From a bacterium (lineage in GTDB: Bacteria > Patescibacteriota > Minisyncoccia > UBA6257 > JAUSGH01): 57,263 nt of DNA. Below are positions 38,620-47,559 of this stretch, piece after piece. Within the stretch, counting starts at the first letter, position 1; each line of letters starts with the position of its first letter. The stretch spans positions 1 through 57,263 of the forward strand of contig JAUSGH010000004.1 in NCBI GenBank assembly GCA_030649055.1, written 5' to 3'. Position numbers and translations under genes: made by a program. The notes under the pieces were generated by a model, which was not told the DNA's origin, did no database searches, and saw nothing but the letters and a program-made list of their open reading frames with translations.

Positions 38620-38664
38620 AATAAACTGAAATACCCTCCGCAGTGGAGGGTATTTCAGTTTATT
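38620..38664. terminator. Bidirectional terminator between DUF1059 gene and DEAD-box helicase
   Basis: A 20-bp perfect stem (38620-38639 with 38645-38664), loop GCAGT, with A/T-rich outer arms giving a U tract on both strands. Confidence 0.92.
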
Positions 38665-38673
38665 TAACCGGTG

Positions 38674-39933
38674 CTATGACCGCCGCTGACCGCGGCCTCC
38701 CCCAAAACGCGGGGTACGATGCGGACCGCCGGATCGTGGTCGTTGTCCGAAGTGACTTTCGCGATCAGGCACAATACTCCGAGGTCGCTCCGGCGGTAAT
38801 TCCGGAAGCGGGGAAACACGTAATGTCTGCCGCACTAGCCGTTCAATGTCGCGGATTTCACCGCGTTGTTCGGGCGTCACAAGCGTAATCGCATGTCCGC
38901 GTTCTCCCGCACGCGCCGTGCGGCCGATGCGATGCACATAATCTTCGGCGTCAGTCGGCACATCATAGTTGATTACCAGTCCGATGCCCTGAACATCAAT
39001 GCCGCGTGAGGCGATATCAGTCGCGACAAGCACCCGATATTTCCCGGACTTGAATCCGTCCAAGGCAATGCGCCGCTGATTCAGTGATCGGTTAGAGTGG
39101 ATTTCCGCCACCGTATGGCCCATATCGTGAATCGTCTGCGTCAGCCGCTTCGCTCCATGCTTCGTCCTGGTAAAAATAAGCGTGGTGACCGCGTGCGTTC
39201 CCAGCAACCGTTCAATCAGGCGATTCTTGTCGCTCTTGATGATAATAAAAAGTTCCTGCGTCACGCGTTCGGCGGTTGTCCCCGCGGGAGCGACTTCCAC
39301 GCGGATAGGAAGTTTCATTTGCGCGGTTGCCAAACTCATAATTTCCTTTGGCATAGTCGCGGAAAAAAGCATGGTCTGGCGCTCCTTCGGCAAATGGTCA
39401 AAAATTTTTCGTATCTGTGGCGCGAAACCCATATCAAGCATGCGGTCGGCCTCATCCAGCACGAGGATGCGCACCGCGTTTAACGTAAGCGTCCGCTGGT
39501 TTAAGTGATCAATAAGCCGGCCCGGCGTTGCGATGACGATGCGCGGGTTTCTCCCGAGCGCCCGAATTTGCGGCGTAAGCGAGGTGCCTCCGATGAGTAC
39601 GGTTGTGGTAATACCCAACCCCGCGCCGACCCGATGCAACGCCTCATCCACTTGAAGCGCGAGTTCCCTCGTCGGAAGAATAACAAGACCGCGACCCGGA
39701 GCCTGAACCAGTCGTTGAATCATCGGGATGCCGAACGCAAGCGTTTTTCCAGTACCGGTCTGCGCGATACCAATAACATCATTTCCTTGTATCGCGGTTG
39801 GGATCGCCTGTCGCTGAATCGGGGTGGGGATGGAGTATTTGAGCTGATCCAGCGCCGCGAGAATCGCCGGCGCTATGCCTAAATCGGTAAACCCCGCCCC
39901 TGCTTGCTCCGTTAAAATCGGTTCTTCGTTCAT
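38674..39933 (-). CDS. DEAD-box ATP-dependent RNA helicase (RhlE/CsdA-like)
   Basis: It has 419 residues. The Q motif region is YSIPTPIQRQAIP; motif I AQTGTGKT, motif II VLDEADRMLD, motif III FSATMP, motif V ATDIASRGID and motif VI HRIGRTARAG are all intact. The C-terminal tail is rich in Arg, Gly and Pro (FGGGRGQRRS), typical for RNA binding. It probably remodels rRNA or mRNA structure. It is the second gene of a two-gene operon, 10 bases after the ABC-F gene. Confidence 0.93.
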   Translation of the reverse strand: MNEEPILTEQAGAGFTDLGIAPAILAALDQLKYSIPTPIQRQAIPTAIQGNDVIGIAQTGTGKTLAFGIPMIQRLVQAPGRGLVILPTRELALQVDEALHRVGAGLGITTTVLIGGTSLTPQIRALGRNPRIVIATPGRLIDHLNQRTLTLNAVRILVLDEADRMLDMGFAPQIRKIFDHLPKERQTMLFSATMPKEIMSLATAQMKLPIRVEVAPAGTTAERVTQELFIIIKSDKNRLIERLLGTHAVTTLIFTRTKHGAKRLTQTIHDMGHTVAEIHSNRSLNQRRIALDGFKSGKYRVLVATDIASRGIDVQGIGLVINYDVPTDAEDYVHRIGRTARAGERGHAITLVTPEQRGEIRDIERLVRQTLRVSPLPELPPERPRSIVPDRESHFGQRPRSGGPHRTPRFGGGRGQRRS

Positions 39934-39943
39934 AGGTGTAAGG

Positions 39944-41434
39944 TTAAAGAGTTTCGAGGTCCAACGTCTGGTTAATTTTTATTTTTTCGACAAAGTCCGG
40001 GACGTGACTTACAAGAATCATCGCTCCTTCGTATTTATCCAGCGCCTGGGCGATGGTCGGGATGTGCCGAAAATTAATGTGATTCGTCGGCTCGTCTAAT
40101 ATCAAGAGCCCCGGACGCGCCAGCACCAGCTGCGCGAACGCGACGAGACCCTTTTGCCCCTCGGAAAGCACGCCAATTTTTCTTTTCAACACATCTTCGT
40201 CAAGAAGAAACCCGGCCGCCTTGGCGCGTAATTCATGGTCAGTTCCGTGTTGCTGCATTGCGTCGGCAAGCGCCGTATATACCGTTGCGTTGAAATCCAA
40301 CGTTCCAAAATCCTGTCGGTAATATCCGATGCGCGTGCCGGGTAGTACGTGCTCACCCTTCGCGTGACCGCCGGCAAGTTTTTCCAGCAGCGTCGTTTTT
40401 CCGATGCCGTTCGGCCCGGTCAAAAGCAGCCGTTCACCTTTTTTTAATATCACGTGAACTTTTTTCTCAACCGGCTTATGATGTTTGATCACCGTGGCGG
40501 AAGTAAGCTCCAAAATATTACCCGTCAGATTTTCCTGGCAGGGGATGATGAAGTTGCGGATGGTTTTGTCTTCTCTGCGCACATCCACAAGATCTTCTTC
40601 CAGCTCCTCAATCTTTTCACGCATTTTCCTCGCGACATCGCGCATGTGGCCTCCCTTCTGCGCGAAGAACCCCGCCTGCTCCCTCCGATTCGCGATGTCC
40701 TTTTCCAACCGGACATTTTTCATGCGCTCGCGCTCAAGACGTTTTTCGATTTCCGTCACCACATCAAAATAGTTTCCGGCATATTGCTCAAGCGTGTGGG
40801 TAAAAATATCAAGATAGAGGACGCCTTGGGCAAATGCGTTCAAGAATGCGGCGTCGTGCGAAATAACAATGCATGTTTTTTTATAGTCAATAAGAAATTG
40901 AGTTAAGTGCGCGATCCCCGCTTTATCAAGATTGTTGGTCGGCTCATCAAGCAGTAACAAGTCCGGGTTCTGTATAAGCGCCGAGGCAAGCAACAACCGC
41001 GCCTGCTGCCCGCCGGAAAACGACTTCATAATCCGGTCATGCGGAGCCTTAAGGTTCACGATCGAAAGTACGTCGTCAATGCGCGGGTCAATATCATAGA
41101 TTTTTCCCCGGCCGCCCGACACGCGCGCCAACGTCGCGGGGGAAAAACTTTGTTCAAAAAACTCTCTTACTGTAAGCTGCATCTGATCGCGGGGGATCAC
41201 CTGGCGCGCGGTAGCGATAGTCAGTTTATTCGCGACGCTTAATGTTCCGGAATCGGGTTTTAAGCCGCCGGTAATCAGCTGAAAAATTGTGCTTTTGCCG
41301 GCACCGTTCTGACCCATTAATGTCGCCTTAAAACCATTGCGCAAAGAAAAATCCGCCTCATGTAATATGGGCTTATTCGGTCCGTACTCAAACGATACCT
41401 TATTAAATCGGATAATGACTTCGTCGCTGGGCAT
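39944..41434 (-). CDS. ABC-F family ATPase (ribosome-associated)
   Basis: It has 496 residues and two ABC cassettes without TM helices. Cassette 1 has GQNGAGKST and FSGGQQARLLLASAL with LLLDEPTNNLD. The linker (about 215-300) is a charged arm with KGGHMRDVARKMREKIEELE. Cassette 2 has GPNGIGKTT and LSEGQKGLVAFAQLVLARP with LILDEPTNHIN; the LSEGQ form is seen in a known ABC-F subgroup. Such proteins act at the ribosomal E site to relieve stalls or in antibiotic protection. Its ATG overlaps the 7-bp target duplication of a TIR element just upstream. Confidence 0.9.
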   Translation of the reverse strand: MPSDEVIIRFNKVSFEYGPNKPILHEADFSLRNGFKATLMGQNGAGKSTIFQLITGGLKPDSGTLSVANKLTIATARQVIPRDQMQLTVREFFEQSFSPATLARVSGGRGKIYDIDPRIDDVLSIVNLKAPHDRIMKSFSGGQQARLLLASALIQNPDLLLLDEPTNNLDKAGIAHLTQFLIDYKKTCIVISHDAAFLNAFAQGVLYLDIFTHTLEQYAGNYFDVVTEIEKRLERERMKNVRLEKDIANRREQAGFFAQKGGHMRDVARKMREKIEELEEDLVDVRREDKTIRNFIIPCQENLTGNILELTSATVIKHHKPVEKKVHVILKKGERLLLTGPNGIGKTTLLEKLAGGHAKGEHVLPGTRIGYYRQDFGTLDFNATVYTALADAMQQHGTDHELRAKAAGFLLDEDVLKRKIGVLSEGQKGLVAFAQLVLARPGLLILDEPTNHINFRHIPTIAQALDKYEGAMILVSHVPDFVEKIKINQTLDLETL

Positions 41435-41436
41435 TC

Positions 41437-41552
41437 CCTGTGTTACAACTTCGATTAATGTTTATTATAATAGGCCAACCTGCTGTACGAACTGCTCTGT
41501 TGCAAGTTAAGACGCTCTATGCGGTGCTTCCGTGATCGAAGTTGTAACACGG
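41437..41552. mobile_element. 116-bp TIR element with a perfect 7-bp target duplication
   Basis: The arms CCTGTGTTACAACTTCGAT (from 41437) and ATCGAAGTTGTAACACGG (ending 41552) pair. GGCATTC flanks both sides exactly (41430-41436 and 41553-41559). The left duplication contains the ABC-F start codon (CAT on this strand). The inner 78 bases have no coding frame. Confidence 0.88.
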
Positions 41553-41641
41553 GGCATTCCGAGATAGTACCACATTTCTATAAAAATAGATAGCGATACC
41601 ACCGCGCATAGCCGCGCCGGGATGCAAAGCAAAAAATGTAG

Positions 41642-42808
41642 CTACCGACTCATGTCGCGCACAACCTGTTTCGTTTTCGGACCATACACGCCGCACGAGC
41701 TGTTGCCTGAGGTTGGAACGATACCGGTTTTCACTTGAAACTTGCACAAGGCCTTCTTTGTCAAACCTCCGAACGTGCTCGTTTCTTTCCCGGGTGAGCC
41801 CGCGCCGCTTGCGGCAATCTGGAATCCTTTAGCGTTCAGAAATTGCTGAAGATGTTTGATGGTCCCAAGCGGGGCGGTGACTGCGGCGGAAGCAGCGACC
41901 ACCGGAGCGGCCGGTGCCGCGGGCACGCTTTGTCCGACTTGCGACTGTAGCTCCGCTAACTGTGCCAAAAGCGCGGCAAGCTGGACATCAGCGGACGCGG
42001 TCGGCGCGGGCGCCGAGGATGTTGTCGGAATAATAGGCAGTGCTTGCTGAGGCGCCGAAGACGGCGCGGGCGCAACCGCGGGAGCATCCGTCGGTTCGGT
42101 GATAAGGTTATACGCAAGCGTCACACTGCCGTTTTTCGCCAGCGCCCTGCCGTCCAGCCGCGCGACTGGTCCGATGGTAATGGACTGGTCCGCCATGATG
42201 ATGCCACGGAAGATTGCGCCACTGCCGATAGTGGCTATCGTACCCACTTGCCAATAAATATTTTGAGCTTGCGCGCCGCCGGTCAAGGCGACGGTACGAC
42301 CGCTCGTCATTTTGAACGCCCCGCCGATCTTAAATATCCAAACCGCGTTCGGGTCGCCCAAGCCATCAAGCGTCAATTCTCCGGAAGATAATTCAAGGTC
42401 GCCTGTTGCTACATAAAGCCCGGGAACAAGTTTCTGTCCGCCGATGTTTCCGGAAAGAGGAATTGCATCCGCAGCGCGTCCTGCCGCATCGGCATATGCA
42501 GTCGCGAGATCGCTTTGCGCCTGCGCGAGATTTTCCTTTACGCCCGACGTCACATCGTCCGCCGCGTAAACTTTTCCGGTTACCTCGTCCACCCCGAGCC
42601 CGACAATACTTGATCTGCCCGCGGGGCTAATCGCGACATTTCCGAGAATCGTAGAAATTCTGCTGTTGGTAATGCCGGACCCGGCGAGTACGACGTATTT
42701 TCCCGCCAACCCAAGGTTTACAGGCACCGGACTTGCCGCAAAGACCGCGGACGCGGCGAAGGTTGCATAAACAGTAATCACAAACACCGACAAATGATAA
42801 TTTTTCAT
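41642..42808 (-). CDS. Exported DUF3494 (ice-binding-like) protein with peptidoglycan-binding-like C-terminus
   Basis: It has 388 residues. The signal peptide is MKNYHLSVFVITVYATFAAS to about residue 24. Residues about 30-240 form the DUF3494 beta-solenoid (NLGLAGKYVVLAGSGITNS, DPNAVWIFKIGGAF, AQNIYWQVG). A Pro/Ala/Ser linker (240-320) follows, then a C-terminal domain (HLQQFLNAKGFQIA, TFGGLTKKALCKFQ, YGPKTKQVVRDMS) like PG_binding_1. DUF3494 proteins bind ice or act as adhesins; here it probably sits on the cell wall. TATAAT lies 8 bases before ATG. tRNA-Gln lies just upstream in the same direction. Confidence 0.88.
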   Translation of the reverse strand: MKNYHLSVFVITVYATFAASAVFAASPVPVNLGLAGKYVVLAGSGITNSRISTILGNVAISPAGRSSIVGLGVDEVTGKVYAADDVTSGVKENLAQAQSDLATAYADAAGRAADAIPLSGNIGGQKLVPGLYVATGDLELSSGELTLDGLGDPNAVWIFKIGGAFKMTSGRTVALTGGAQAQNIYWQVGTIATIGSGAIFRGIIMADQSITIGPVARLDGRALAKNGSVTLAYNLITEPTDAPAVAPAPSSAPQQALPIIPTTSSAPAPTASADVQLAALLAQLAELQSQVGQSVPAAPAAPVVAASAAVTAPLGTIKHLQQFLNAKGFQIAASGAGSPGKETSTFGGLTKKALCKFQVKTGIVPTSGNSSCGVYGPKTKQVVRDMSR

Positions 42809-42832
42809 ATATTTTTATTATAGCAAATTTGC

Positions 42833-42901
42833 TGCGGGATAGGGAATCGAACCCCAATTTTCTGCTCCAAAGGCAGACGTCCGACCATTAGACGATCCCG
42901 C
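42833..42901 (-). tRNA. tRNA-Gln (anticodon UUG)
   Basis: Read on the minus strand: acceptor GCGGGAT/ATCCCGC, discriminator A, anticodon stem TCTGC/GCAGA and loop CTTTGGA, giving TTG. The T arm is TGGGG-TTCGATT-CCCTA. It is 69 nt and CCA is not encoded. Together with 11692-11760 it covers both Gln codons. Confidence 0.92.
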
Positions 42902-42906
42902 AATGT

Positions 42907-43605
42907 CTATATTGTACACCGAACGATGGCATTTATCCAGCCCTCAATTTTTCTATTAAGCGACGAGCTTCTTTTTACTCTGATACGCAGCAAACCAAAG
43001 TAATCATTACCAACCCTTTTTCGGTTAGTGCGCAACTTGTTTTTCTTGTAATAGATCCTTGTAAATGATGATTGGTCGAACCCGGTCGCTGTTGCCCAAT
43101 ACTTTGTAACCGAGGGAATGGTGTTCGCTGCCGATTCATGGATATAAATTTCTAGTACGAGCTGGTCAGCGGGGACGCGACAGATGGCGGAGAGCCATCT
43201 TAGGAAAAGTTTAATCATACGCGGGTCAGAATTAGAGAACGCAATACGAGACCCTGGTTGATAATCCTTCTCTTTTGCACCCTCCGCCCAATACAGCGCA
43301 ACGCCGATCAAAAAAAGCTCACGCTCCGAGATGTTGATAATATCCTTTGCGGCTTCGGCATGAATCCGACTTATGGTCGCAAGCCGATTGGCATGTCTTA
43401 TCGCTGCTCCACGCCGCGCCGAAGCAAGCTTTTTATCCGTAAGACGCTGTTTTTGAGTTTTTGAAAGGCCTACATCGTGCAACCATACTCCAAGAGTAGA
43501 TTTTGCAACGGGAACCTCGCGAAGTATTTCGGAATAAGAAAGTCCCTGACGTCTTAACGCCACCGCCCTTTGCTTAAAGAACGGTTTTTTGTGGATATCG
43601 GTCAT
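42907..43605 (-). CDS. HTH protein with homing-endonuclease-like core
   Basis: It has 232 residues. The N-terminal helix-turn-helix (FKQRAVALRRQGLSYSEILR, then VAKSTLGVWLHDVGLS) resembles resolvase/insertase-type HTH. The middle has IGVALYWAEGAKEKDY, reminiscent of the LAGLIDADG-like core in intron-type endonucleases, then FSNSDPRMIKLFLRWL. The start is ATG 43605; the longer frame runs into dnaX. It lies between tRNA-Gln and dnaX with 5 bases to the tRNA. Such genes are common in CPR genomes, perhaps as selfish or regulatory units. No intron is seen nearby. Confidence 0.6.
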   Translation of the reverse strand: MTDIHKKPFFKQRAVALRRQGLSYSEILREVPVAKSTLGVWLHDVGLSKTQKQRLTDKKLASARRGAAIRHANRLATISRIHAEAAKDIINISERELFLIGVALYWAEGAKEKDYQPGSRIAFSNSDPRMIKLFLRWLSAICRVPADQLVLEIYIHESAANTIPSVTKYWATATGFDQSSFTRIYYKKNKLRTNRKRVGNDYFGLLRIRVKRSSSLNRKIEGWINAIVRCTI

Positions 43606-43641
43606 AGGTATAGGATACCATAACCGATGTCCATGAAGCAA

Positions 43642-44748
43642 TCACTCCTTTAAATTTTCAATCACCGCGACTTCAAGCGGAGCAATGACCAGTGGGCTGT
43701 AGCGCATTTCGCCATAGGCGCGAATAAGAGATTTCATCAGCGGCAAAACGCGGGTGACATCGGCAACGGCAGCATGAGATTTTACGCGCGCCAATTCCGC
43801 GGCGGTAAGTTCATGGGCGTACATGTCTTGAAGCGCGGGATCAAACTTCAATGCCAGAACGCGCCGAAAATAATTGACGAGTTCTTTGGTCAAGTCCGTC
43901 ACGTTGTGCCCTCCTTCATACAGACGCGAAAGATATTCCAGCGTCTTCGAAAGATTTTTCTGAAGCAGCAATTCGGCAATATCACCGGTTACGCGCCCGC
44001 CGACTTTTCCGATGAGGCGCTCCACAGAGGCGATATCGGAAAGTGCGCCCGAAGTAAACACCTGGTCAAGCAGCGATTCGGCGTCGCGCAAACTTCCCTC
44101 GGATGCCGAAGCGATGAGCTCCAGCACTTCACCGCCGGTCTTCATTTTTTCCTCGCGGGCAATGCGGGAAAGTTTTTCCACAATCGTTGCCACCGAAAGT
44201 TTTCCGAAGTGAAACCGCTGGGTGCGGGAAGTGATGGTCGCGGGAACTTTGTCGTATTCGGTAGTCGCGAGAATCAGCATCGCGTGAGCAGGCGGCTCCT
44301 CCAGTGTTTTTAAAAGCGCGTTAAATGCCTCGCGTGTCAGCATGTGCATCTCATCAACAATAAAAACCTTGTACGGATACGAAGTAGGGGAAAGTTTGAT
44401 GCCTTCACGCAAACTGCGGATCTCGTCAATACCGCGGTTGGAAGCGGCGTCAATTTCGATGACATCCAGCGCCGTTCCGGAATCAATGTCGGCGCATGGG
44501 GCGCACTTGTTGCACGGCTCGCCCACGGTCTTAAATTTCGCGTCCACCCTTCGCGTTTCACAGTTCGCGAGTTTTGCCACCAACCGCGCCGACGTGGTTT
44601 TGCCTGTTCCGCGCGGACCATAAAAAAGATACGCCTGAGCGAGCAAATCCCTCCGCGCCGCGTTTTGGATAACGGTACGGAGCTCATCCTGACCCACGAG
44701 ATCCGCAAAAACTTTCGGACGATATTTACGATAAAGCGCAAGACGCAT
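43642..44748 (-). CDS. dnaX: DNA polymerase III clamp-loader subunit (gamma/tau)
   Basis: It has 368 residues, the length of gamma rather than tau. Walker A GPRGTGKTT is near 44-52, the zinc module has C63, C79, C82 and C85, Walker B is VFIVDEMHML, sensor 1 is ILATTEYDKVP and sensor 2 is EGSLRDAESLLDQ. It loads the sliding clamp at replication forks. There is no tau-specific C-terminal domain, so coupling of polymerases must differ or use another protein. Confidence 0.94.
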   Translation of the reverse strand: MRLALYRKYRPKVFADLVGQDELRTVIQNAARRDLLAQAYLFYGPRGTGKTTSARLVAKLANCETRRVDAKFKTVGEPCNKCAPCADIDSGTALDVIEIDAASNRGIDEIRSLREGIKLSPTSYPYKVFIVDEMHMLTREAFNALLKTLEEPPAHAMLILATTEYDKVPATITSRTQRFHFGKLSVATIVEKLSRIAREEKMKTGGEVLELIASASEGSLRDAESLLDQVFTSGALSDIASVERLIGKVGGRVTGDIAELLLQKNLSKTLEYLSRLYEGGHNVTDLTKELVNYFRRVLALKFDPALQDMYAHELTAAELARVKSHAAVADVTRVLPLMKSLIRAYGEMRYSPLVIAPLEVAVIENLKE

Positions 44749-44869
44749 ATCTTCAGTATACCGATGCGCCTAAAAAGCTCAATGCGCCAACGGTTGCGAT
44801 ATGCATAGCATTGCGCAATACGCGCGCTACGCGATAAAATAGAAGTATACAAATGAGATTCGCCCCTGC

Positions 44870-46189
44870 ATGAAAAAGGTTGCTCTCTTGATGTTGCTCC
44901 TCACCGCCGCCGCTTCCGGAGTCGCGCTGTTTTTGCGCGAACGCGGCAACTATACGTTTGATCTTGACGTAAAAAAACTTCCGCTGGAAATCGCGAGCGT
45001 GGCGCCGCTTCATCCGAACGCCGACATCGGGCCGCAACAGCCGCTTGGAACACCCCCGGTTGTCATTAAAGCCGCGTACCTCACCAGCTGGGCCGCGGGC
45101 AGCGCGAAAAAAAGCGCGTACATGCTCCGATTGCTCAAGGACACGGAACTGAACGCCGTGGTCGTAGACCTTAAAGATTTCACCGGCACCGTAAGCTACA
45201 TCACCAATGTTCCGGACGTAAAAAAATACAACGCCGAAGAGCGCCGCATTCCGCGAATCAACACGCTGATTAAAACACTGCACGACGAGGGAGTGTACGT
45301 CATCGGACGCATCGCGGTTTTTGAAGATCAAAAACTGCCGGTCGCTCGGCCGGAGCTTGCCTTACAGAGCAAAACAAAAGAGGGGGCGTGGAAAGATTAT
45401 AAGGGACTGATGTGGCTCGATACCGCCTCGCGTGATGTGTGGGACTACAATATTGCCATCGCGAAGGACGCGCTCGCTCGTGGAATTGACGAAATAAATT
45501 TTGACTACATCCGTTTCGCGTCAGACGGAGATTTAAAGGACATCCGGTATCCGATTTGGAACGGTCAAACCCCAAAGAAAGAGGTTTTGCGCCAATTTTT
45601 TGCGTATCTCCGCGAGTCGCTTCCCGACGCGAAACTCTCCGCCGATTTGTTCGGCATGACAACAACGAATAAGGACGATTTGAATATCGGCCAATATTTG
45701 GAATACGCCTTGCCGTATTTTGACGCAGTGAGCCCAATGGTCTACCCATCGCATTACGGAAGCGGATTCATCGGCATCAAAAACCCGGCGTCCGCTCCAT
45801 ATGAAGTTGTGCGCTACTCCCTGGACGAAGCAGTAAAGCGCATGAAAGAATATCAGTCCGCGCGCGACGAGGCTCAGCGCAGGAACCTGACCGCGGAGGT
45901 GATCGGCGTCACAACCCCCGTTCCTCTGCCTATGCGCGCAAAGCTCCGTCCGTGGTTGCAGGACTTTAATCTCGGCGCGACCTATGACGCGGAAAAAGTA
46001 CAGACGCAAATCCGGGCGACAGACGATACCGCGCGCGAATGCCTGAAGCAATCGGGAGTCACGGAAACCGGCGCGCCCATTTGCGACGGCCTCATCCACC
46101 GCGACGCAATTGACGGACGCTTTATCGGCGGTTGGATGCTTTGGAATTCGGGGAGTACCTACACCGAAGAAGCGTTGCAAATAGAATAA
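44870..46189 (+). CDS. DUF4015 putative glycoside hydrolase, exported
   Basis: It has 439 residues. The N-terminal helix MKKVALLMLLLTAAASGVAL is a signal or anchor. The TIM-barrel core includes VIKAAYLTSWAAGS, LNAVVVDLKDFTGTVSY, GVYVIGRIAVFED, RGIDEINFDYIRF and YFDAVSPMVYPSHYG, matching DUF4015. Acidic residues (DLKD, DYIRF) are candidate catalytic groups. It probably acts on wall or envelope polysaccharide, in line with the division and wall genes that follow. Confidence 0.87.
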   Translation: MKKVALLMLLLTAAASGVALFLRERGNYTFDLDVKKLPLEIASVAPLHPNADIGPQQPLGTPPVVIKAAYLTSWAAGSAKKSAYMLRLLKDTELNAVVVDLKDFTGTVSYITNVPDVKKYNAEERRIPRINTLIKTLHDEGVYVIGRIAVFEDQKLPVARPELALQSKTKEGAWKDYKGLMWLDTASRDVWDYNIAIAKDALARGIDEINFDYIRFASDGDLKDIRYPIWNGQTPKKEVLRQFFAYLRESLPDAKLSADLFGMTTTNKDDLNIGQYLEYALPYFDAVSPMVYPSHYGSGFIGIKNPASAPYEVVRYSLDEAVKRMKEYQSARDEAQRRNLTAEVIGVTTPVPLPMRAKLRPWLQDFNLGATYDAEKVQTQIRATDDTARECLKQSGVTETGAPICDGLIHRDAIDGRFIGGWMLWNSGSTYTEEALQIE

Positions 46190-46197
46190 CTGATTCT

Positions 46198-46218
46198 TAT
46201 TCGCGATATTTGCGAATC
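46198..46218 (+). repeat. Short copy of the TTCGCGATATTTGCGAA repeat before scpA
   Basis: TTATTCGCGATATTTGCGAAT, a perfect TTCGC/GCGAA dyad, ends 8 bases before the scpA start. Confidence 0.7.
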
Positions 46219-46226
46219 CTAAACAA

Positions 46227-46922
46227 ATGTTTGAAATTAAAAACGAACAGTTTCAGGGACCGCTCGCAAAACTCCTTGAGCTTATTGAAGCGCGTCAGCT
46301 TGAGGTTACCCGCATCGCGCTTGCCGACGTTACGGCGGACTTTTTGGACTACATAAAAACACTGGAGAACATCGGGGCCGACGTGCTCGCGGATTTTGTC
46401 GTGGTGGCTTCGCGGTTGGTGCTCATCAAGTCAAAAGTATTGCTTCCTTCGCTACCACTGACGGATGTTGAAGAACGCGATATTCACGACCTCGAATCGC
46501 GCCTCGCGTTGTACCGCGAATTTCGCGCGGCCGGAGCGGTGTTCGCGAAAAATTTTTCAGAAACTCCTCAATCCGCGAGCCGCCAATTCCTTTTCGGAAC
46601 TCCTCCGATATTTTACCCGTCGCAAGAGCTCCGCGTTGACACCCTTCGCGCCGCGATCGGAAGAGTGTTCGCGGTGCTTGAAGAGTTTATCCCGAAGGAT
46701 GAACGCGTCGTGAAGCGCGCGCTGGTTACGATTGAAGAAAAGATGAAGGAGCTTATCGCTCGCCTCGGAGAAATGGCGACGCAAAGTTTCCGCTCGCTAT
46801 CCACGCAAAAATCAAAAAGCGAAGTCGTCGCCCTGTTTCTCGCGGTACTGCACCTTGTGCGCCACCACGGCATAAATGTTGAGCAACAAGATCAATTTGC
46901 TGATATTATTATTAGGAAGTAG
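46227..46922 (+). CDS. scpA: Segregation and condensation protein A (kleisin)
   Basis: It bridges SMC heads in the chromosome-organising complex. It has 231 residues. The N-terminal part has the family start FQGPLAKLLELIEARQLEVT and IALADVTADFLDYI, and a C-terminal winged helix includes SKSEVVALFLAVLHLVRHHG. scpB follows after 28 bases. smc itself is not in this window. Confidence 0.92.
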   Translation: MFEIKNEQFQGPLAKLLELIEARQLEVTRIALADVTADFLDYIKTLENIGADVLADFVVVASRLVLIKSKVLLPSLPLTDVEERDIHDLESRLALYREFRAAGAVFAKNFSETPQSASRQFLFGTPPIFYPSQELRVDTLRAAIGRVFAVLEEFIPKDERVVKRALVTIEEKMKELIARLGEMATQSFRSLSTQKSKSEVVALFLAVLHLVRHHGINVEQQDQFADIIIRK

Positions 46923-46950
46923 TAATCGCGAATAATGCGTCTGCCCGCCT

Positions 46951-47559
46951 ATGGAGGAAATGGAAACAAATAATGCAAATAATGATATAGCGAAGATTGA
47001 GGCGCTGCTGTTTGCGTACGGTGAACCCGTAACGCTAAAAAAACTTTCATTACTCACCGGCCTTAACGCGGAAACAGTCGCCGCGCATCTCACCGAGCTG
47101 GAATCGCGCTACAACGCCGACTCAGCGCGTGGAATCGCCCTGCTCCGCCGCGACAATGAAACGCAACTGGTCACGAAAACAAACCTGTCGGCGCTTATTG
47201 AAACACTGGTGAAATCCGAGGTGCAGGAAGCGCTGACGCCGGCCGCCGAGGAAACGCTGGCAATTATCGGCTATGGCGGACCTATCGGCCGCGCCGAAAT
47301 TGACTATATCCGCGGAGTCAACTCCAGCTTTATTTTACGCAGCTTGTCGCTCCGTGGCCTCATCGACCGCGACGTTGACCCACACCGCGCAAACGCGTAT
47401 CGCTACAGCGCGAGTTTCGCGTCATTAAAACACCTCGGCGTCGGAAACGCGCGCGAGCTTCCGGATTACGAAAAATATCGATCGCTGATTGAAAAATTTC
47501 GGAACGCCGGAGAAGCCGTCAAGGATACGGCGCACATTACGCCAATCATCAATGAATAA
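46951..47559 (+). CDS. scpB: Segregation and condensation protein B
   Basis: It has 202 residues and two winged-helix domains. Recognisable parts are IEALLFAYGEPVTLKKLS, RGIALLRRDNETQLVTK, EETLAIIGYGGPIGRAEIDYIRGVN and the end LSLRGLIDRDVDP. It forms a dimer on ScpA. The stop overlaps the next start (ATGAATAA), so the chromosome-segregation genes run into the wall-synthesis genes. Confidence 0.92.
   Translation: MEEMETNNANNDIAKIEALLFAYGEPVTLKKLSLLTGLNAETVAAHLTELESRYNADSARGIALLRRDNETQLVTKTNLSALIETLVKSEVQEALTPAAEETLAIIGYGGPIGRAEIDYIRGVNSSFILRSLSLRGLIDRDVDPHRANAYRYSASFASLKHLGVGNARELPDYEKYRSLIEKFRNAGEAVKDTAHITPIINE

Noticed and set aside
46923-46950. Another TTCGCGATATT repeat between scpA and scpB
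   Set aside because: Only AATCGCGAATAATGCG is present; too short to assign.
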